Shown: positions 9,865-18,427, counted from the first letter of the stretch. The stretch: DNA of 64,000 nt from Clostridia bacterium (GCA_003249555.1 QKIQ01000083.1:62001-126000); one strand, 5' to 3'. Made by a program: numbers and translations. Notes: generated from the sequence alone by a model not told the origin.

Positions 9865-10224
9865 TTAAGCGTTGAGCTTTGTTTTCGCCACAGAGACCAT
9901 GCCCGCAAACGCTTTTTTGTCGTTAACAGCCATGTCGGCTAAGATTTTTCTGTTGACCGTGACACCGGCGAGCTTTAAGCCGTTGATCAGGCGAGAATAG
10001 CTTAAGCCGTTCATTCTGGCTTCCGCATTGATACGCGTAATCCATAAGCTGCGGTAATCTCTTTTCTTGAGTTTGCGGCCTACGTACGCATAACGAAGGC
10101 TGCGCATCACAGCCTGATTGGCCGCTCTAAACTGCTTGGACTTCGCACCAAAGTATCCCTTCGCCAGCTTTAAAATTTTCTTATGTTTTTTACGGGCGTT
10201 AATTGCCCCTTTTACTCTTGCCAT
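9865..10224 (-). CDS. rplT: 50S ribosomal protein L20
   Basis: The 119 residues match L20 throughout: MARVKGA, the [15 protein letters not shown] segment, [22 protein letters not shown] and [15 protein letters not shown]20 binds 23S rRNA early in assembly and in Firmicutes represses its own operon by binding the infC leader, which is visible here at 10973-11163. It is the last gene of the operon. Confidence 0.98.
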   Translation of the reverse strand: MARVKGAINARKKHKKILKLAKGYFGAKSKQFRAANQAVMRSLRYAYVGRKLKKRDYRSLWITRINAEARMNGLSYSRLINGLKLAGVTVNRKILADMAVNDKKAFAGMVSVAKTKLNA

Positions 10225-10248
10225 TTATCGTTTCCTCCTGTACTTAGG

Positions 10249-10446
10249 CTATTTGTAAGGAATAAGCTGCTTGATGTTCTTTTCTTCTGCCGCCACAATA
10301 TAAGTGCCCTGACGCAGATTTCTTTTTCTCTTTGAGCTTTTCTTATTCAGAATATGGCTCTTGTAAGCCTTTGCGCGTTTCACCTTGCCGCTTTTCGTCA
10401 GCGAAAAACGTTTGGCCGCGCCCCTGTGCGTTTTAATTTTTGGCAT
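10249..10446 (-). CDS. rpmI: 50S ribosomal protein L35
   Basis: A 65-residue basic protein, [15 protein letters not shown]..., with the [16 protein letters not shown] stretch of L35. It starts at ATG 10446 behind AAGGAGG, between infC and rplT, the universal order of this operon. Confidence 0.98.
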   Translation of the reverse strand: MPKIKTHRGAAKRFSLTKSGKVKRAKAYKSHILNKKSSKRKRNLRQGTYIVAAEEKNIKQLIPYK

Positions 10447-10462
10447 TGTTGCATCGTCCTCC

Positions 10463-10972
10463 TTAGTTCTTTGGTGCTAATATCATGAACATACTACGGC
10501 CTTCCATCTTGGCGCCTCTCTCCATCACGGCATCTTCCTCAACCATGGTGAAAAATTGCTCCATCACTTCACGCCCCAAATCCGTATGTGTCATTTGCCT
10601 TCCTCTAAAGCGCAACGATATCTTGACCTTGTCGCCCGCTTTTAAGAATTTACTGACGTTCTTTGCCTTCACATCAAGATCATGCTTATCGATGTTGGTA
10701 GACAGACGCATTTCCTTGATTGTGATGATCTTTTGGTTTTTCTTCGCCTCTTTTTGCTTTTTAGCCTGCTCAAATCTGAATTTCCCATAGTCCATGACCT
10801 TGCACACAGGCGGCTGTGCATTGGGAGAAATTTTTACAAGATCCAAGCCCTTTTCTTCTGCAATGTTCATCGCCTCACGCGCAGACATGATTCCAAGCTG
10901 TTCACCGTCATCGGAAATCACCCGGAGACTCTTATCCCTAATCTGCTCGTTAATCTGATGTTCGTTTGCGAT
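10463..10972 (-). CDS. infC: Translation initiation factor IF-3, ATC start
   Basis: IF-3 keeps 30S subunits free and rejects wrong start codons. The N-domain ([20 protein letters not shown]), linker ([13 protein letters not shown]) and C-domain ([13 protein letters not shown]) are all present. No ATG or GTG suits the N-terminus. GGAGGTG is followed after six bases by ATC (10972-10970) and then Ala-Asn-Glu-His. An AUC start gives 169 residues and fits the known use of AUU/AUC/AUA in infC, where IF-3 rejects its own start and so autoregulates. A gene caller would otherwise extend to a TTG at 10999 through the ribosome site. Confidence 0.95.
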   Translation of the reverse strand: MANEHQINEQIRDKSLRVISDDGEQLGIMSAREAMNIAEEKGLDLVKISPNAQPPVCKVMDYGKFRFEQAKKQKEAKKNQKIITIKEMRLSTNIDKHDLDVKAKNVSKFLKAGDKVKISLRFRGRQMTHTDLGREVMEQFFTMVEEDAVMERGAKMEGRSMFMILAPKN

Positions 10973-11163
10973 TGTAAACACCTCCAATAGTAATTGCAAA
11001 CACTTTTGTTCTTAGAAAAACATTGGCTCTTCTAATCTTAAAAAGCCTTCGATAACCCAATAAAAAAACGGGTACAAACACCCGTTCACTCTCAATAAGA
11101 TTGTGCTTACCATATCTGGCTGATGCCGACAGGTGAGAAACGGGATGTTTCTGCTTTCAAGCA
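10973..11163 (-). ncRNA. L20-type autoregulatory leader of infC-rpmI-rplT
   Basis: The 190-base 5' leader contains the segment CATCCCGTTTCTCACCTGTC (minus strand, about 11131-11150), which I recall from Firmicute L20 leaders. A strong intrinsic terminator follows. In this family L20 binds a leader structure that mimics its 23S rRNA site and favours termination. Class assignment is by memory of the motif, not by a covariance search. Confidence 0.65.
11062..11086 (-). terminator. Attenuator terminator inside the infC leader
   Basis: On the minus strand AACGGGT and ACCCGTT form a seven-pair stem around GTTTGT-like loop bases, followed by a seven-T run. It lies about 90 bases before the infC start and is the off-switch of the leader. 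Confidence 0.8.
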
Positions 11164-11169
11164 AGTCGT

Positions 11170-11198
11170 ATCATATCACATACAAAAGCCGTTGTCAA
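11170..11198 (-). promoter_or_regulatory. infC operon promoter, -35 overlapping the upstream stop codon
   Basis: The -35 is TTGACA (11193-11198) and the -10 is TATGAT preceded by TG (11170-11175), with a 17-base spacer. The TGA stop of the upstream flavoprotein gene (11195-11197) is inside the -35 hexamer. Confidence 0.7.
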
Positions 11199-12421
11199 CA
11201 ACTTAGCCCCGCCAAATAGCCCGTGGAAAACGCAATTTGAAGATTGTAGCCGCCTGTCAGCGCATCCACATCGATCACCTCGCCCGCAAAGAAAAGCCCT
11301 TCGCAAAAACGGCTCTGCATGGTCGACGGATCAATACCGCGCACATCCACACCGCCTCTCGTGATAACAGCCTCTTTGATGGTTCTTCTCTCCTTCACAG
11401 TGAGCGTAAGGCTTTTGAGCGCCCTGACCAAAGCGCCGCGCTCTTCCCGCGTGATGGAATGGGCTTTTTTATCAATGTCGATACCACTGGCCTTAGCAAT
11501 CAGCGGCGCGAGCTTTGCAGGCACGAGTCCTCCCAGCACATTGCCAAAATCCTTGTTCGCTTTTTCCGAAAAATCACGCAACAGACGATTATCCAGCGTT
11601 TTATCGTCGAGTGCGGGTTTTAAGTCGATAACAGTTGTATAGCCTTCATCACCGTCCATATATGCGCTGCCCGACAGCACAAGCGGACCGGAAATCCCCG
11701 TATGCGTCATCAGCAGCTCGCCCTGCTCACTGTAAACCTGCTTTTTTCCCTTCTTGAGTGTAAAGCCAATATTCTTAAGCGTGATACCGGCGTAAGCGCT
11801 GACATCCTCAATCGTATCCACCCCTACAAGCGATGGGCACGGCGTCTGTATCGTGTGCCCCGCATTCTTTGCAAACGCGTATCCGTCCCCCGTTGAACCC
11901 GTTGTGGGATACGACACCCCACCCGTTGCGACGATCACACTGTCAAAACGCGCGCGCGCTCCGCCGCATATGACGCCCTGCGCATGTCCGTCTCTAATAA
12001 TTATTTGAGAAACGGGGGTTTTGAGCTTCACTTTAACACCCGAGCTGTCAAGCGCCTTATTAAGTGCTTTCAGCACGTCGCTGGACTTATCGGATACAGG
12101 AAACACGCGGCCGCCGCGTTCTGTCTTTACCGCAAGCCCGTAGCGTTCCAGCAGATCAATAAGCTGGGTGTTTCCAAACGTATAAAAAGCGCTGTATAAA
12201 AAGGCGTCGTTATGCACGACGCTGTCAAAAAAGTCTTCAATCGGCGCCGCATTGGTGATATTACAGCGTCCTTTTCCTGTGATATATAGCTTCTTTCCAA
12301 GCTTTTCGTTTTTTTCAAACAGCGTGACGTCGCAGCCGCGGTCTGCCGCCGCAAAGGCCGCCATCATGCCCGCAGGCCCACCGCCAATCACACAGACCTT
12401 ACGCATCTGATTTATCGTCAT
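11195..12421 (-). CDS. BaiN/YhiN (HI0933) family flavoprotein
   Basis: An NAD(P)/FAD-dependent oxidoreductase of the HI0933 family. The N-terminal Rossmann motif is GGGPAGMMAAFAAADRG. The KLGKKLYITGKGRCNITN block is diagnostic, and the C-terminal FAD segment GLFFAGEVIDVDALTGGYNLQ closes the fold. Family members include BaiN of bile-acid 7-dehydroxylation, but most have no known substrate, so I give no symbol. The ATG at 12421 shares a base with the TGA of the RpiR regulator (TGATG), indicating coupling. An ATG five codons later is an alternative. Confidence 0.88.
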   Translation of the reverse strand: MTINQMRKVCVIGGGPAGMMAAFAAADRGCDVTLFEKNEKLGKKLYITGKGRCNITNAAPIEDFFDSVVHNDAFLYSAFYTFGNTQLIDLLERYGLAVKTERGGRVFPVSDKSSDVLKALNKALDSSGVKVKLKTPVSQIIIRDGHAQGVICGGARARFDSVIVATGGVSYPTTGSTGDGYAFAKNAGHTIQTPCPSLVGVDTIEDVSAYAGITLKNIGFTLKKGKKQVYSEQGELLMTHTGISGPLVLSGSAYMDGDEGYTTVIDLKPALDDKTLDNRLLRDFSEKANKDFGNVLGGLVPAKLAPLIAKASGIDIDKKAHSITREERGALVRALKSLTLTVKERRTIKEAVITRGGVDVRGIDPSTMQSRFCEGLFFAGEVIDVDALTGGYNLQIAFSTGYLAGLSC

Positions 12422-13287
12422 CAAATTTCGTCCTTACCCATATATACGTCATACTGCTGCCACAGATCTTCCAGCATCTCAAAATTGTGCGTCAAACCAT
12501 CTTTCATGCGCATGCCGATAAGCAATACCAACGCGTTCACCACACTAATTGGCGTCACCAGCGAATCGATGAAAAGGTTCATGTCAGAATTGACAAATAG
12601 ATTCGCATCCGCTATGTTTGCAAGAGGCGACCTCTGGTTGTCCGTGATGCCAAGTATGGTGGCGCCGTTTTTTTTGGCAAAATTCACACCGTCCATCGTA
12701 CGGGACGAATAGCGCGGAAAGCTGATGGCCACAACGAGATCTTTTTTGCCAGCGTGCATCATCTGACCGAAAATATCGCCGCCGATGCTGGATGTTACGA
12801 GGCTGGTTTCGCTCAAAATATAATTGAGATAATACCAGAAAAAAAGCGCAAGCGGCGCACTCGAGCGAAGACCCAATATATACACACGCTTGGCCCCCAG
12901 TATCATATCGGCAGCCTTTTTCATCATGTCGTAGTCCAGCACCTCACGCACATGCCTTAAGCTTGTAATATCGTTTCGCACTGCCCAACTCACCAGCTCT
13001 TCTTCAGACATCTGTGAGCCAAGCCCCATACGCTGCACATTGGTGAGCTTGGTACGAATCATCTCCTGAAGCTTCTTTTGCAGCTCCGGATAACCGTCGT
13101 ATCCAAGCGCGCAAGCAAATCGGACCACGGTGGATTCACTGACGCCCACTGTCTCGCCAAGCCGGGACGCCGTAATGAAAGCGGCCGTATCGTAGTGTTC
13201 GATGATATAGTTGGCAATCGCGCGATGTCCCTTGCTCATAGAGCTTTGTCGCTCTTTTATGACTTTGATTATATCATTGCCTTGCAT
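12421..13287 (-). CDS. MurR/RpiR family transcriptional regulator
   Basis: The N-terminal helix-turn-helix domain (residues about 10-80, with TASRLGETVGVSESTVVRFACALGYDGYPEL) is followed by a SIS sugar-phosphate-binding domain (about 120-250, with RVYILGLRSSAPLA). Such regulators sense phosphosugars. Start: ATG at 13287, eight bases after GGAGAG; the open frame continues to a TTG at 13311 without a ribosome site. It sits between surE and the flavoprotein gene. No sugar genes adjoin it, so its target is unknown. Confidence 0.93.
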   Translation of the reverse strand: MQGNDIIKVIKERQSSMSKGHRAIANYIIEHYDTAAFITASRLGETVGVSESTVVRFACALGYDGYPELQKKLQEMIRTKLTNVQRMGLGSQMSEEELVSWAVRNDITSLRHVREVLDYDMMKKAADMILGAKRVYILGLRSSAPLALFFWYYLNYILSETSLVTSSIGGDIFGQMMHAGKKDLVVAISFPRYSSRTMDGVNFAKKNGATILGITDNQRSPLANIADANLFVNSDMNLFIDSLVTPISVVNALVLLIGMRMKDGLTHNFEMLEDLWQQYDVYMGKDEI

Positions 13288-13337
13288 GAAATTAACTCTC
13301 CAAACGTTCAATTACATATATATTGTATCATATTCCG

Positions 13338-14114
13338 TTAGAAATGCAATTTTATTTTGCTAATCTTGCAAGACAGTGGTTCAATTCTGTCTCTGGCGGT
13401 TAAATCAAACTTGATCGGAGTGAGTGACGCATAACCGCTTCTTACAACTGATAGGTCTGTTTCTTCATCGGCAGTGTGTTCTCTCATCGTTCCTGTCACC
13501 CAAATATATTCTCTGCCCCGCGGATCGTCCCGCAGCTCCACCGCGTCATCGTAAGCGGTGCGCCCCTGAACCGCCGCCTTCACACCTTTGAGCTCCGAAA
13601 GAGGCACATTGGGCACGTTAAGATTAAGCAGCACATCCTTTTGTTCTTCGTCGAACAGCCCGCCGTCAATGAGGCGTGCCGCCGTTTCAGCAGCGGTACC
13701 AAAGTGCTCCGCAAATTCGGATGCGCACGACACCGCGAGCGCTTTATATCCCATAATTACCGCGTCAAGCGCAGCGGCCACAGTCCCGGAATAAATAATG
13801 TCCGACCCTAAATTCGCGCCGTGGTTGATTCCCGAAACAACAAGATCGACCTTGCCGCCCATGATATGCGCAATGCCGATTTTCGTGCAGTCCACCGGTT
13901 GTCCGTCCACCACATAGCAAGGTATATTCTCCAGTCCGGCAGGCTGCGTCTTTGTCACGCGAAGAGGGCGGAATATTGTAATGGAATGCGATGTCGCGCT
14001 TCTTTGCGATTCAGGAGCAACCACCGTCACATCATGATCCCGTTTCAACCGTGCAGCGAGCATCCTCAATCCTTTGGCATGGATACCGTCATCATTCACA
14101 ATAAGTATACGCAT
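13338..14114 (-). CDS. surE: 5'/3'-nucleotidase SurE
   Basis: SurE is a divalent-metal nucleoside monophosphatase. The acidic motif ILIVNDDG at the N-terminus (Asp8 and Asp9), the SxxS loop around ESQRSATSHS, VVSGINHGANLG and SGTVAAALDA are all family marks. The start at ATG 14114 follows GGAGG by five bases; a second ATG twelve bases upstream overlaps that site and is unlikely. Length 258 residues, slightly above many SurE proteins. It lies 51 bases after the carboxypeptidase gene on the same strand. Confidence 0.95.
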   Translation of the reverse strand: MRILIVNDDGIHAKGLRMLAARLKRDHDVTVVAPESQRSATSHSITIFRPLRVTKTQPAGLENIPCYVVDGQPVDCTKIGIAHIMGGKVDLVVSGINHGANLGSDIIYSGTVAAALDAVIMGYKALAVSCASEFAEHFGTAAETAARLIDGGLFDEEQKDVLLNLNVPNVPLSELKGVKAAVQGRTAYDDAVELRDDPRGREYIWVTGTMREHTADEETDLSVVRSGYASLTPIKFDLTARDRIEPLSCKISKIKLHF

Positions 14115-14165
14115 AGCAACCTCCATCCGCAGTCATTTTACAGTAGGCCGCTATGCGTGTCAACG

Positions 14166-15305
14166 TTATGCAAACAGCCACCACATCAGTATACGTTTAA
14201 AAGCATTGCCAAAGTTCCTTTCCGCCACGCTTTGCTTTGCAACCGCATCCACACGCCCGATTTCCGTGCCGTCTATCATGATACTCATGTAACCAATTAC
14301 CTGTCCTTCCTCAATCGGCGCGGTGATGTTTTCGAGCAGCACGAGTTCCTTTTCAATGGTTCCTTCTTTGCCTTTCTCAATCAGCGCGGAAAAGCCCTGC
14401 CCCGCGTACACATCGATAAACGGCGCTGTACCGCCTAAGATGGCCAGATCGGAGCCCAGTTTTTGCCCTTCCGTCACGATGGTTTTGGCGGTAAAGCCCG
14501 CAAACGCGTAGTCGAACGCGGCTTTGGCTTCATCAAAGCGTATGGAACTGTTTGGCGCCCCCAACGCCACATATATAAATCGCCCGCCACTTCGTTTGAC
14601 TGTGGCCGCAATGCAATATCCCGCCGCGGCCGATGAACCCGTCGCGATGCCGTCACAACCTTCATAATACCGAATAAGCCGGTTCTGGTTTACCATTTCC
14701 GTTTCTCGTCCGTCCGGATGCACGTAGTTTTCTATCCATATGGTGCTCCATTTATTGAAAAGATTGTGTTTCACAAGCTGCTGGCAGACAATCGCAGTAT
14801 CACGCGCGCTTATTGTCTGTTCGTCTCCGAGACCCGTCGCGTTGACAAACGTCGCTTTGATTCCCAGCACACCCGCCTTTTTATTCATCATTTCCACGAA
14901 CGCCTCTTCGCTGCCTGCGGTCTTTTCCGCCAGCGCCACTGCCGCGTCATTAGCACTGCACACGACCACCGATTTCAACAGGTCTTCCACCGAATGCGTG
15001 GTGTTCACATCCAAAAAAACCTGCGTCCCTCCCATTGAGGCCGCATGGTCACTTATGGTCACATTATCGTTAAGCGACAGGCGTCCCAATTCCTCTGCCT
15101 CCAGAAACAACAGTATCGACATCACCTTGGCCACACTGGCACAGGGCAGCTGCTCGTCCGCGTTTTGTTCCGCGAGCACATTGCCCGAATTGGCGTCGAT
15201 GAGTATATATCCCTTGGCCTGAGCTGTAAAGCCTTCAGCGAACGCCGTGATGGTGAACGCAAATACCAAAACAACCGCAAACGCGATGATAAATATCGTT
15301 TTCAT
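14166..15305 (-). CDS. DacF-like D-alanyl-D-alanine carboxypeptidase with altered KTG box
   Basis: A secreted serine peptidase of family S11 with a signal peptide (cleavage likely after AFA at residue 23). The nucleophile motif SVAK (Ser57-Lys60) and SAN (Ser117-Asn119) are intact. The third motif, normally DGIKTG, reads DGIATG: codon GCG puts Ala at residue 221 in place of the lysine that orients substrate. The C-terminal beta-rich domain of PBP5/DacF (about 275-350) follows, then a closing hydrophobic segment ILMWWLFA that may help attach it. The usual role is trimming pentapeptide stems. Start: ATG at 15305, chosen for the signal peptide; the open frame extends 56 codons further without coding character. 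Activity is uncertain. Confidence 0.9.
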   Translation of the reverse strand: MKTIFIIAFAVVLVFAFTITAFAEGFTAQAKGYILIDANSGNVLAEQNADEQLPCASVAKVMSILLFLEAEELGRLSLNDNVTISDHAASMGGTQVFLDVNTTHSVEDLLKSVVVCSANDAAVALAEKTAGSEEAFVEMMNKKAGVLGIKATFVNATGLGDEQTISARDTAIVCQQLVKHNLFNKWSTIWIENYVHPDGRETEMVNQNRLIRYYEGCDGIATGSSAAAGYCIAATVKRSGGRFIYVALGAPNSSIRFDEAKAAFDYAFAGFTAKTIVTEGQKLGSDLAILGGTAPFIDVYAGQGFSALIEKGKEGTIEKELVLLENITAPIEEGQVIGYMSIMIDGTEIGRVDAVAKQSVAERNFGNAFKRILMWWLFA

Positions 15306-15437
15306 AACCGAAATATCCCCTTTTTTTGCTTTTGAAGTTAGTGTCTCCTTAAGACTTGGTAGATATTCTATTGTTTGTTTGATATGTGATTTGTCGCAAT
15401 ATGTAACGAAAAATCTTGATTTAGGTATCGAAAACTC

Positions 15438-15466
15438 TTGATGCGGATGGTGAAAGTATATATAAT
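15438..15466 (+). promoter_or_regulatory. Promoter of the NlpC/P60 lipoprotein gene, likely leaderless
   Basis: -35 TTGATG (15438-15443), a 17-base spacer and -10 TATAAT (15461-15466) are followed by ATG at 15474. The expected transcription start, six to eight bases after the -10, falls on or next to that ATG, and no ribosome site lies before it. Confidence 0.6.
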
Positions 15467-15473
15467 TTATCAC

Positions 15474-16172
15474 ATGAAAACGATCATAAAAACAGCGGTA
15501 TGCTTTTGGCTGATCATCGCCATGATGTTAATGGCCTCATGTCAGCCGGTCACTGCAGAAGAGTCTAAAACAGAGCGCGCTTACTATGAAGAAAAGTACG
15601 CAAATGAGCCCGAGCCAATTGGCGATGTGGCGGCGCTGCTGAATATGCTGGATACATGTGTGGGCGGACAGTATATCATCGCCGGTCAGGGGACGGATAT
15701 CACCAATGAGTTCGTTGACACCATGTACCGCAAGTACCCCGATTATTTTGACAACGGACGGCTTGAGTATTTTCAAGCGATCGCTGAAGAGGTTGAAAAA
15801 AATGGCCCGCAGTTTCCAGAAGATTATGCATGGGACTGCAGTGGTCTTTGGTGGTACGCGGCGAATGAACTGTCTCTTTACGATAAGTATACCGATCGCA
15901 CCGCAAACGATACATACTACGATTACTGCACCCCCATCTCAAAAGATGAGCTCGCACCGGGTGACATCGTGTTTTACATGGCGGAAGACGGGCATGTATC
16001 ACATATGGGCGTCGTCGGCCGTCACGGCTATATCTACGAAGCGGTCAGCGGATTTGTGGGTGTTGTCTTAAAGCGCACCATCGACAAGCGCATATACAAC
16101 AACATTGTGAGCGGCGGTATTATGGTCAACACGGATTGGAACGCGTTTGGCAGACCAAAGATATTCGAATAG
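15474..16172 (+). CDS. NlpC/P60-family lipoprotein peptidase
   Basis: The 232-residue product has a lipoprotein signal with its Cys at residue 23 (MASC), then a spacer and an NlpC/P60-like cysteine peptidase domain. Catalytic candidates are Cys122 in WDCSGLWWY and His177 in VSHMGVVG; APGDIVFY before the His is also typical. Such enzymes cut the peptide stems of peptidoglycan outside the membrane. It is divergent from the DacF-like carboxypeptidase across about 170 bases, so two wall-modifying genes share this control region. I chose the ATG at 15474 because the lipobox follows at the right distance; ATGs at 15441 and 15447 lie within the promoter. It ends three bases before the convergent ferredoxin gene. 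Confidence 0.85.
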   Translation: MKTIIKTAVCFWLIIAMMLMASCQPVTAEESKTERAYYEEKYANEPEPIGDVAALLNMLDTCVGGQYIIAGQGTDITNEFVDTMYRKYPDYFDNGRLEYFQAIAEEVEKNGPQFPEDYAWDCSGLWWYAANELSLYDKYTDRTANDTYYDYCTPISKDELAPGDIVFYMAEDGHVSHMGVVGRHGYIYEAVSGFVGVVLKRTIDKRIYNNIVSGGIMVNTDWNAFGRPKIFE

Positions 16173-16175
16173 CGC

Positions 16176-16949
16176 TTAAATAGCATCTTGCTTGGATTCG
16201 ACAACCTTCGCCAGTATTCTTTCATTCGCTTTTCTTATCCCGAAGCGAAGAACTCCTTTGGGACAGCTTTTTACACACTCACCACAAAGAATGCAGTCGG
16301 AAGTTTCCACGCAGCCCTTTTTTAGCACCGTGCTGACGGGAATGCTCATCGGACAGGCATTGTTGCATTTACCGCAGTTCACACATTTATCCGAATCCGC
16401 CTTGATGCGAAGCTGCGGCACTTTTAATAGCTTGCCCGCCAAATAGCCGCCCGCAAGAAACGGCGACATCCAGCAAAAGCTGTGGCATGCGCCGCGTCTG
16501 CCCACGAGGATATTCACAACGATATACAATATTAGCACCAAATAATAAACAATATACTTCATCGGCATATCAACGGAAATTCCTGATTCCGTCATGAATA
16601 AAAAACTAACGCTTTTTATGCCGCCTGCTGTCACAAAACCCGCTACCAGTACAACGGCCCATATCGCAAATAGACTAAACCGTATGACTCTGAGATTTTT
16701 GATGTTGACGGCTTTTCCGTTGGCTTTTACACACACATCGCCCAGCGCCGACATGGGGCATATCCAAGCGCACCACGCACGCCCAAAGAAAATACCCGTA
16801 ACGAACATCGCAGCAAACACCATCAAGCTGCCCGCAACAACGCCATTGAACGCGCCATTGATCGGCAAGTACGGTGATAAAAAATTCATGATGATGGGAA
16901 ATAATAATAGTGTAGAAATAGTGATAACTGTCCTGACCTTATACTTCAT
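16176..16949 (-). CDS. NapH/NosR-like membrane protein with two 4Fe-4S clusters
   Basis: The 257-residue protein has about four or five membrane helices. Two Cys-x3-Cys-type motifs lie at membrane boundaries (CAWICP, CHSFCW). A C-terminal ferredoxin domain has two full cluster sites (CVNCGKCNNACP and CILCGECVKSCP). NapH/MauN-type proteins pass electrons between quinols or flavoproteins and periplasmic partners. Here no partner is adjacent. The start, ATG at 16949 after GGAGGGGAGA, lies inside the end of the padR gene (11-base overlap), so the pair is translationally coupled. It is probably controlled by that PadR protein. Confidence 0.85.
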   Translation of the reverse strand: MKYKVRTVITISTLLLFPIIMNFLSPYLPINGAFNGVVAGSLMVFAAMFVTGIFFGRAWCAWICPMSALGDVCVKANGKAVNIKNLRVIRFSLFAIWAVVLVAGFVTAGGIKSVSFLFMTESGISVDMPMKYIVYYLVLILYIVVNILVGRRGACHSFCWMSPFLAGGYLAGKLLKVPQLRIKADSDKCVNCGKCNNACPMSIPVSTVLKKGCVETSDCILCGECVKSCPKGVLRFGIRKANERILAKVVESKQDAI

Positions 16950-17490
16950 TTTTTTCTCTCCCCTCCAAATAGATAAGCGTCTCTTCACACCACTCAATGT
17001 ACGCCCGATATACCTTTTGCCCAAAATCGATAACGCGCAGCACATCTTTATGGTTATAGTGGTCATCTGCCATACTCAGCAATTCATTTTCAAACATATT
17101 CAGTACGGCTAGCTGCCCGATATGCCTATCCTTAAAGTTCTGGATGTGCTGCTTTATCACGCTTTTGTTCGTTTCACCTGCAAAATACATTTTAAGCAGC
17201 AGCTCGAAACGCACGATCTCCTTTTCCACCGGTTCTTCCAGCCACTCTTTTAGCGCCTTTTTCCCCTTCTGAGTGATTGCGTATGTGACTTTTCCTCGTC
17301 CTTCGCTGCTTTTTTCTGCGGTAATCAAATCTTCTTCTGCAAGTGTCTTGAGGACAGGATATAGCTGTCCGTAGCTTTCATTCCAGAAGAAGCTAAACCG
17401 AATATCAATGATTTTTTTAATATCATATCCCGTCATTGGTCCTTCGGTAAGCAGACCGAGAATGACGTATTTGGTTTTTCCGTTTTTCAC
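16939..17490 (-). CDS. PadR family transcriptional regulator
   Basis: The N-terminal winged helix (KYVILGLLTEGPMTGYDIKK ... YGQLYPVLKTLAEEDLI) belongs to PadR, followed by the helical Vir_act_alpha_C-type dimerisation domain. PadR proteins repress detoxification or redox genes and often themselves. I place the start at GTG 17490, six bases after GGAG. An ATG at 17502 lies within the operator palindrome only about nine bases from the predicted transcription start and has no ribosome site, though it is an alternative. The gene overlaps the ferredoxin gene downstream. Confidence 0.9.
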   Translation of the reverse strand: MKNGKTKYVILGLLTEGPMTGYDIKKIIDIRFSFFWNESYGQLYPVLKTLAEEDLITAEKSSEGRGKVTYAITQKGKKALKEWLEEPVEKEIVRFELLLKMYFAGETNKSVIKQHIQNFKDRHIGQLAVLNMFENELLSMADDHYNHKDVLRVIDFGQKVYRAYIEWCEETLIYLEGREKNEV

Positions 17491-17500
17491 TTCATTCTCC

Positions 17501-17546
17501 ATATATCTTTTAGATATATTATATTGTGTCTGCTTGCACTTGTCAA
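17501..17546 (-). promoter_or_regulatory. Consensus promoter and palindromic operator of padR
   Basis: -35 TTGACA (17541-17546) and -10 TATAAT (17518-17523) are both perfect with a 17-base spacer. The palindrome ATATATCT-TTT-AGATATAT at 17501-17519 covers the predicted start of transcription and touches the -10. This arrangement suits autorepression by PadR. Confidence 0.7.
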
Positions 17547-17557
17547 TCCCGGGGCAC

Positions 17558-17590
17558 TTAAAAAAGCGCAGGCGTTGACTGCTTGCGCTT
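17558..17590 (-). terminator. Terminator after punA
   Basis: Minus strand: AAGCGCA (17584-17590) pairs with TGCGCTT (17564-17570), followed by a T6 tract. Confidence 0.75.
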
Positions 17591-17608
17591 CATCGAATCT
17601 CTTTTCTG

Positions 17609-18427
17609 CTATGCCAATCTTTGAATGAATCCGTCAATAACCGTTTGAATGCGGCTTGCCGCAATGCGCCCTGTCTCCATCACTTCCTCGTGGTTAAGCG
17701 GCTGGTCGAGTACACCCGCCGCCATGTTGGTGATGCACGATATCGCTGCGGACTTCACGCCCGCGTGAGCCGCCGCTATGATCTCCGGCACAGACGACAT
17801 CCCCACAGCGTCCGCGCCCAGCGTACGAAGTGCTCTTATCTCCGCAGGAGACTCGTACGACGGTCCTGCCATCATCGCGTAAACACCCGCCTTGATATCG
17901 ATACCTTGGCTGCCCGCAGCGTCTTTGAGCCCTTGACTCAGCTGTTTATCATACGCGTATGACATATCTGGAAAGCGCGGTCCGAATTCGTCCACATTCG
18001 GCCCCGTGAGCGGATTTAAGAATGTGAAGTTGATATGATCCTCAATGATCATGATATCGCCCGGTTGAAAGTCTGTATTTACGCCGCCTGCCGCATTGGT
18101 AATCAGCAGCTTATTAATCCCAAGCTTGATGAGCGCGCGCAGCGGTATCACTGTTTCCGCCGCCGTATATCCTTCGTAGCAATGAAAGCGCCCTTGCATG
18201 CAAACGACGCTAACACCATGCTTTTTGCCAAAAACCAACCGCCCCGCATGTCCCTGCACAGTGGACATGGGAAAGCCGGGTATTGCCAAATAATCGATAG
18301 CCTGCGCATCCTCCATGGTATCGGCATAACTGCCAAGCCCACTGCCCAGCACCACGCAAAGTTCGGGGCGCTGTTCCGTTAAATCTGTCAGTTTCTCATA
18401 TGCAGAGACGATTCTCTCCATTGTCAT
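17609..18427 (-). CDS. punA: Purine-nucleoside phosphorylase, trimeric type
   Basis: The enzyme splits inosine or guanosine with phosphate into base and ribose-1-phosphate. The 272-residue product has the low-molecular-mass PNP marks: VVLGSGLG, the phosphate-binding [18 protein letters not shown], the purine-site [14 protein letters not shown] and the VGMSSVPE segment. Start: ATG at 18427, nine bases after GGAGG and overlapping the deoB stop (ATGA). A TTG at 18436 directly abuts the ribosome site and is unlikely. With deoB it feeds purine ribose into the pentose phosphate pool. Confidence 0.96.
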   Translation of the reverse strand: MTMERIVSAYEKLTDLTEQRPELCVVLGSGLGSYADTMEDAQAIDYLAIPGFPMSTVQGHAGRLVFGKKHGVSVVCMQGRFHCYEGYTAAETVIPLRALIKLGINKLLITNAAGGVNTDFQPGDIMIIEDHINFTFLNPLTGPNVDEFGPRFPDMSYAYDKQLSQGLKDAAGSQGIDIKAGVYAMMAGPSYESPAEIRALRTLGADAVGMSSVPEIIAAAHAGVKSAAISCITNMAAGVLDQPLNHEEVMETGRIAASRIQTVIDGFIQRLA

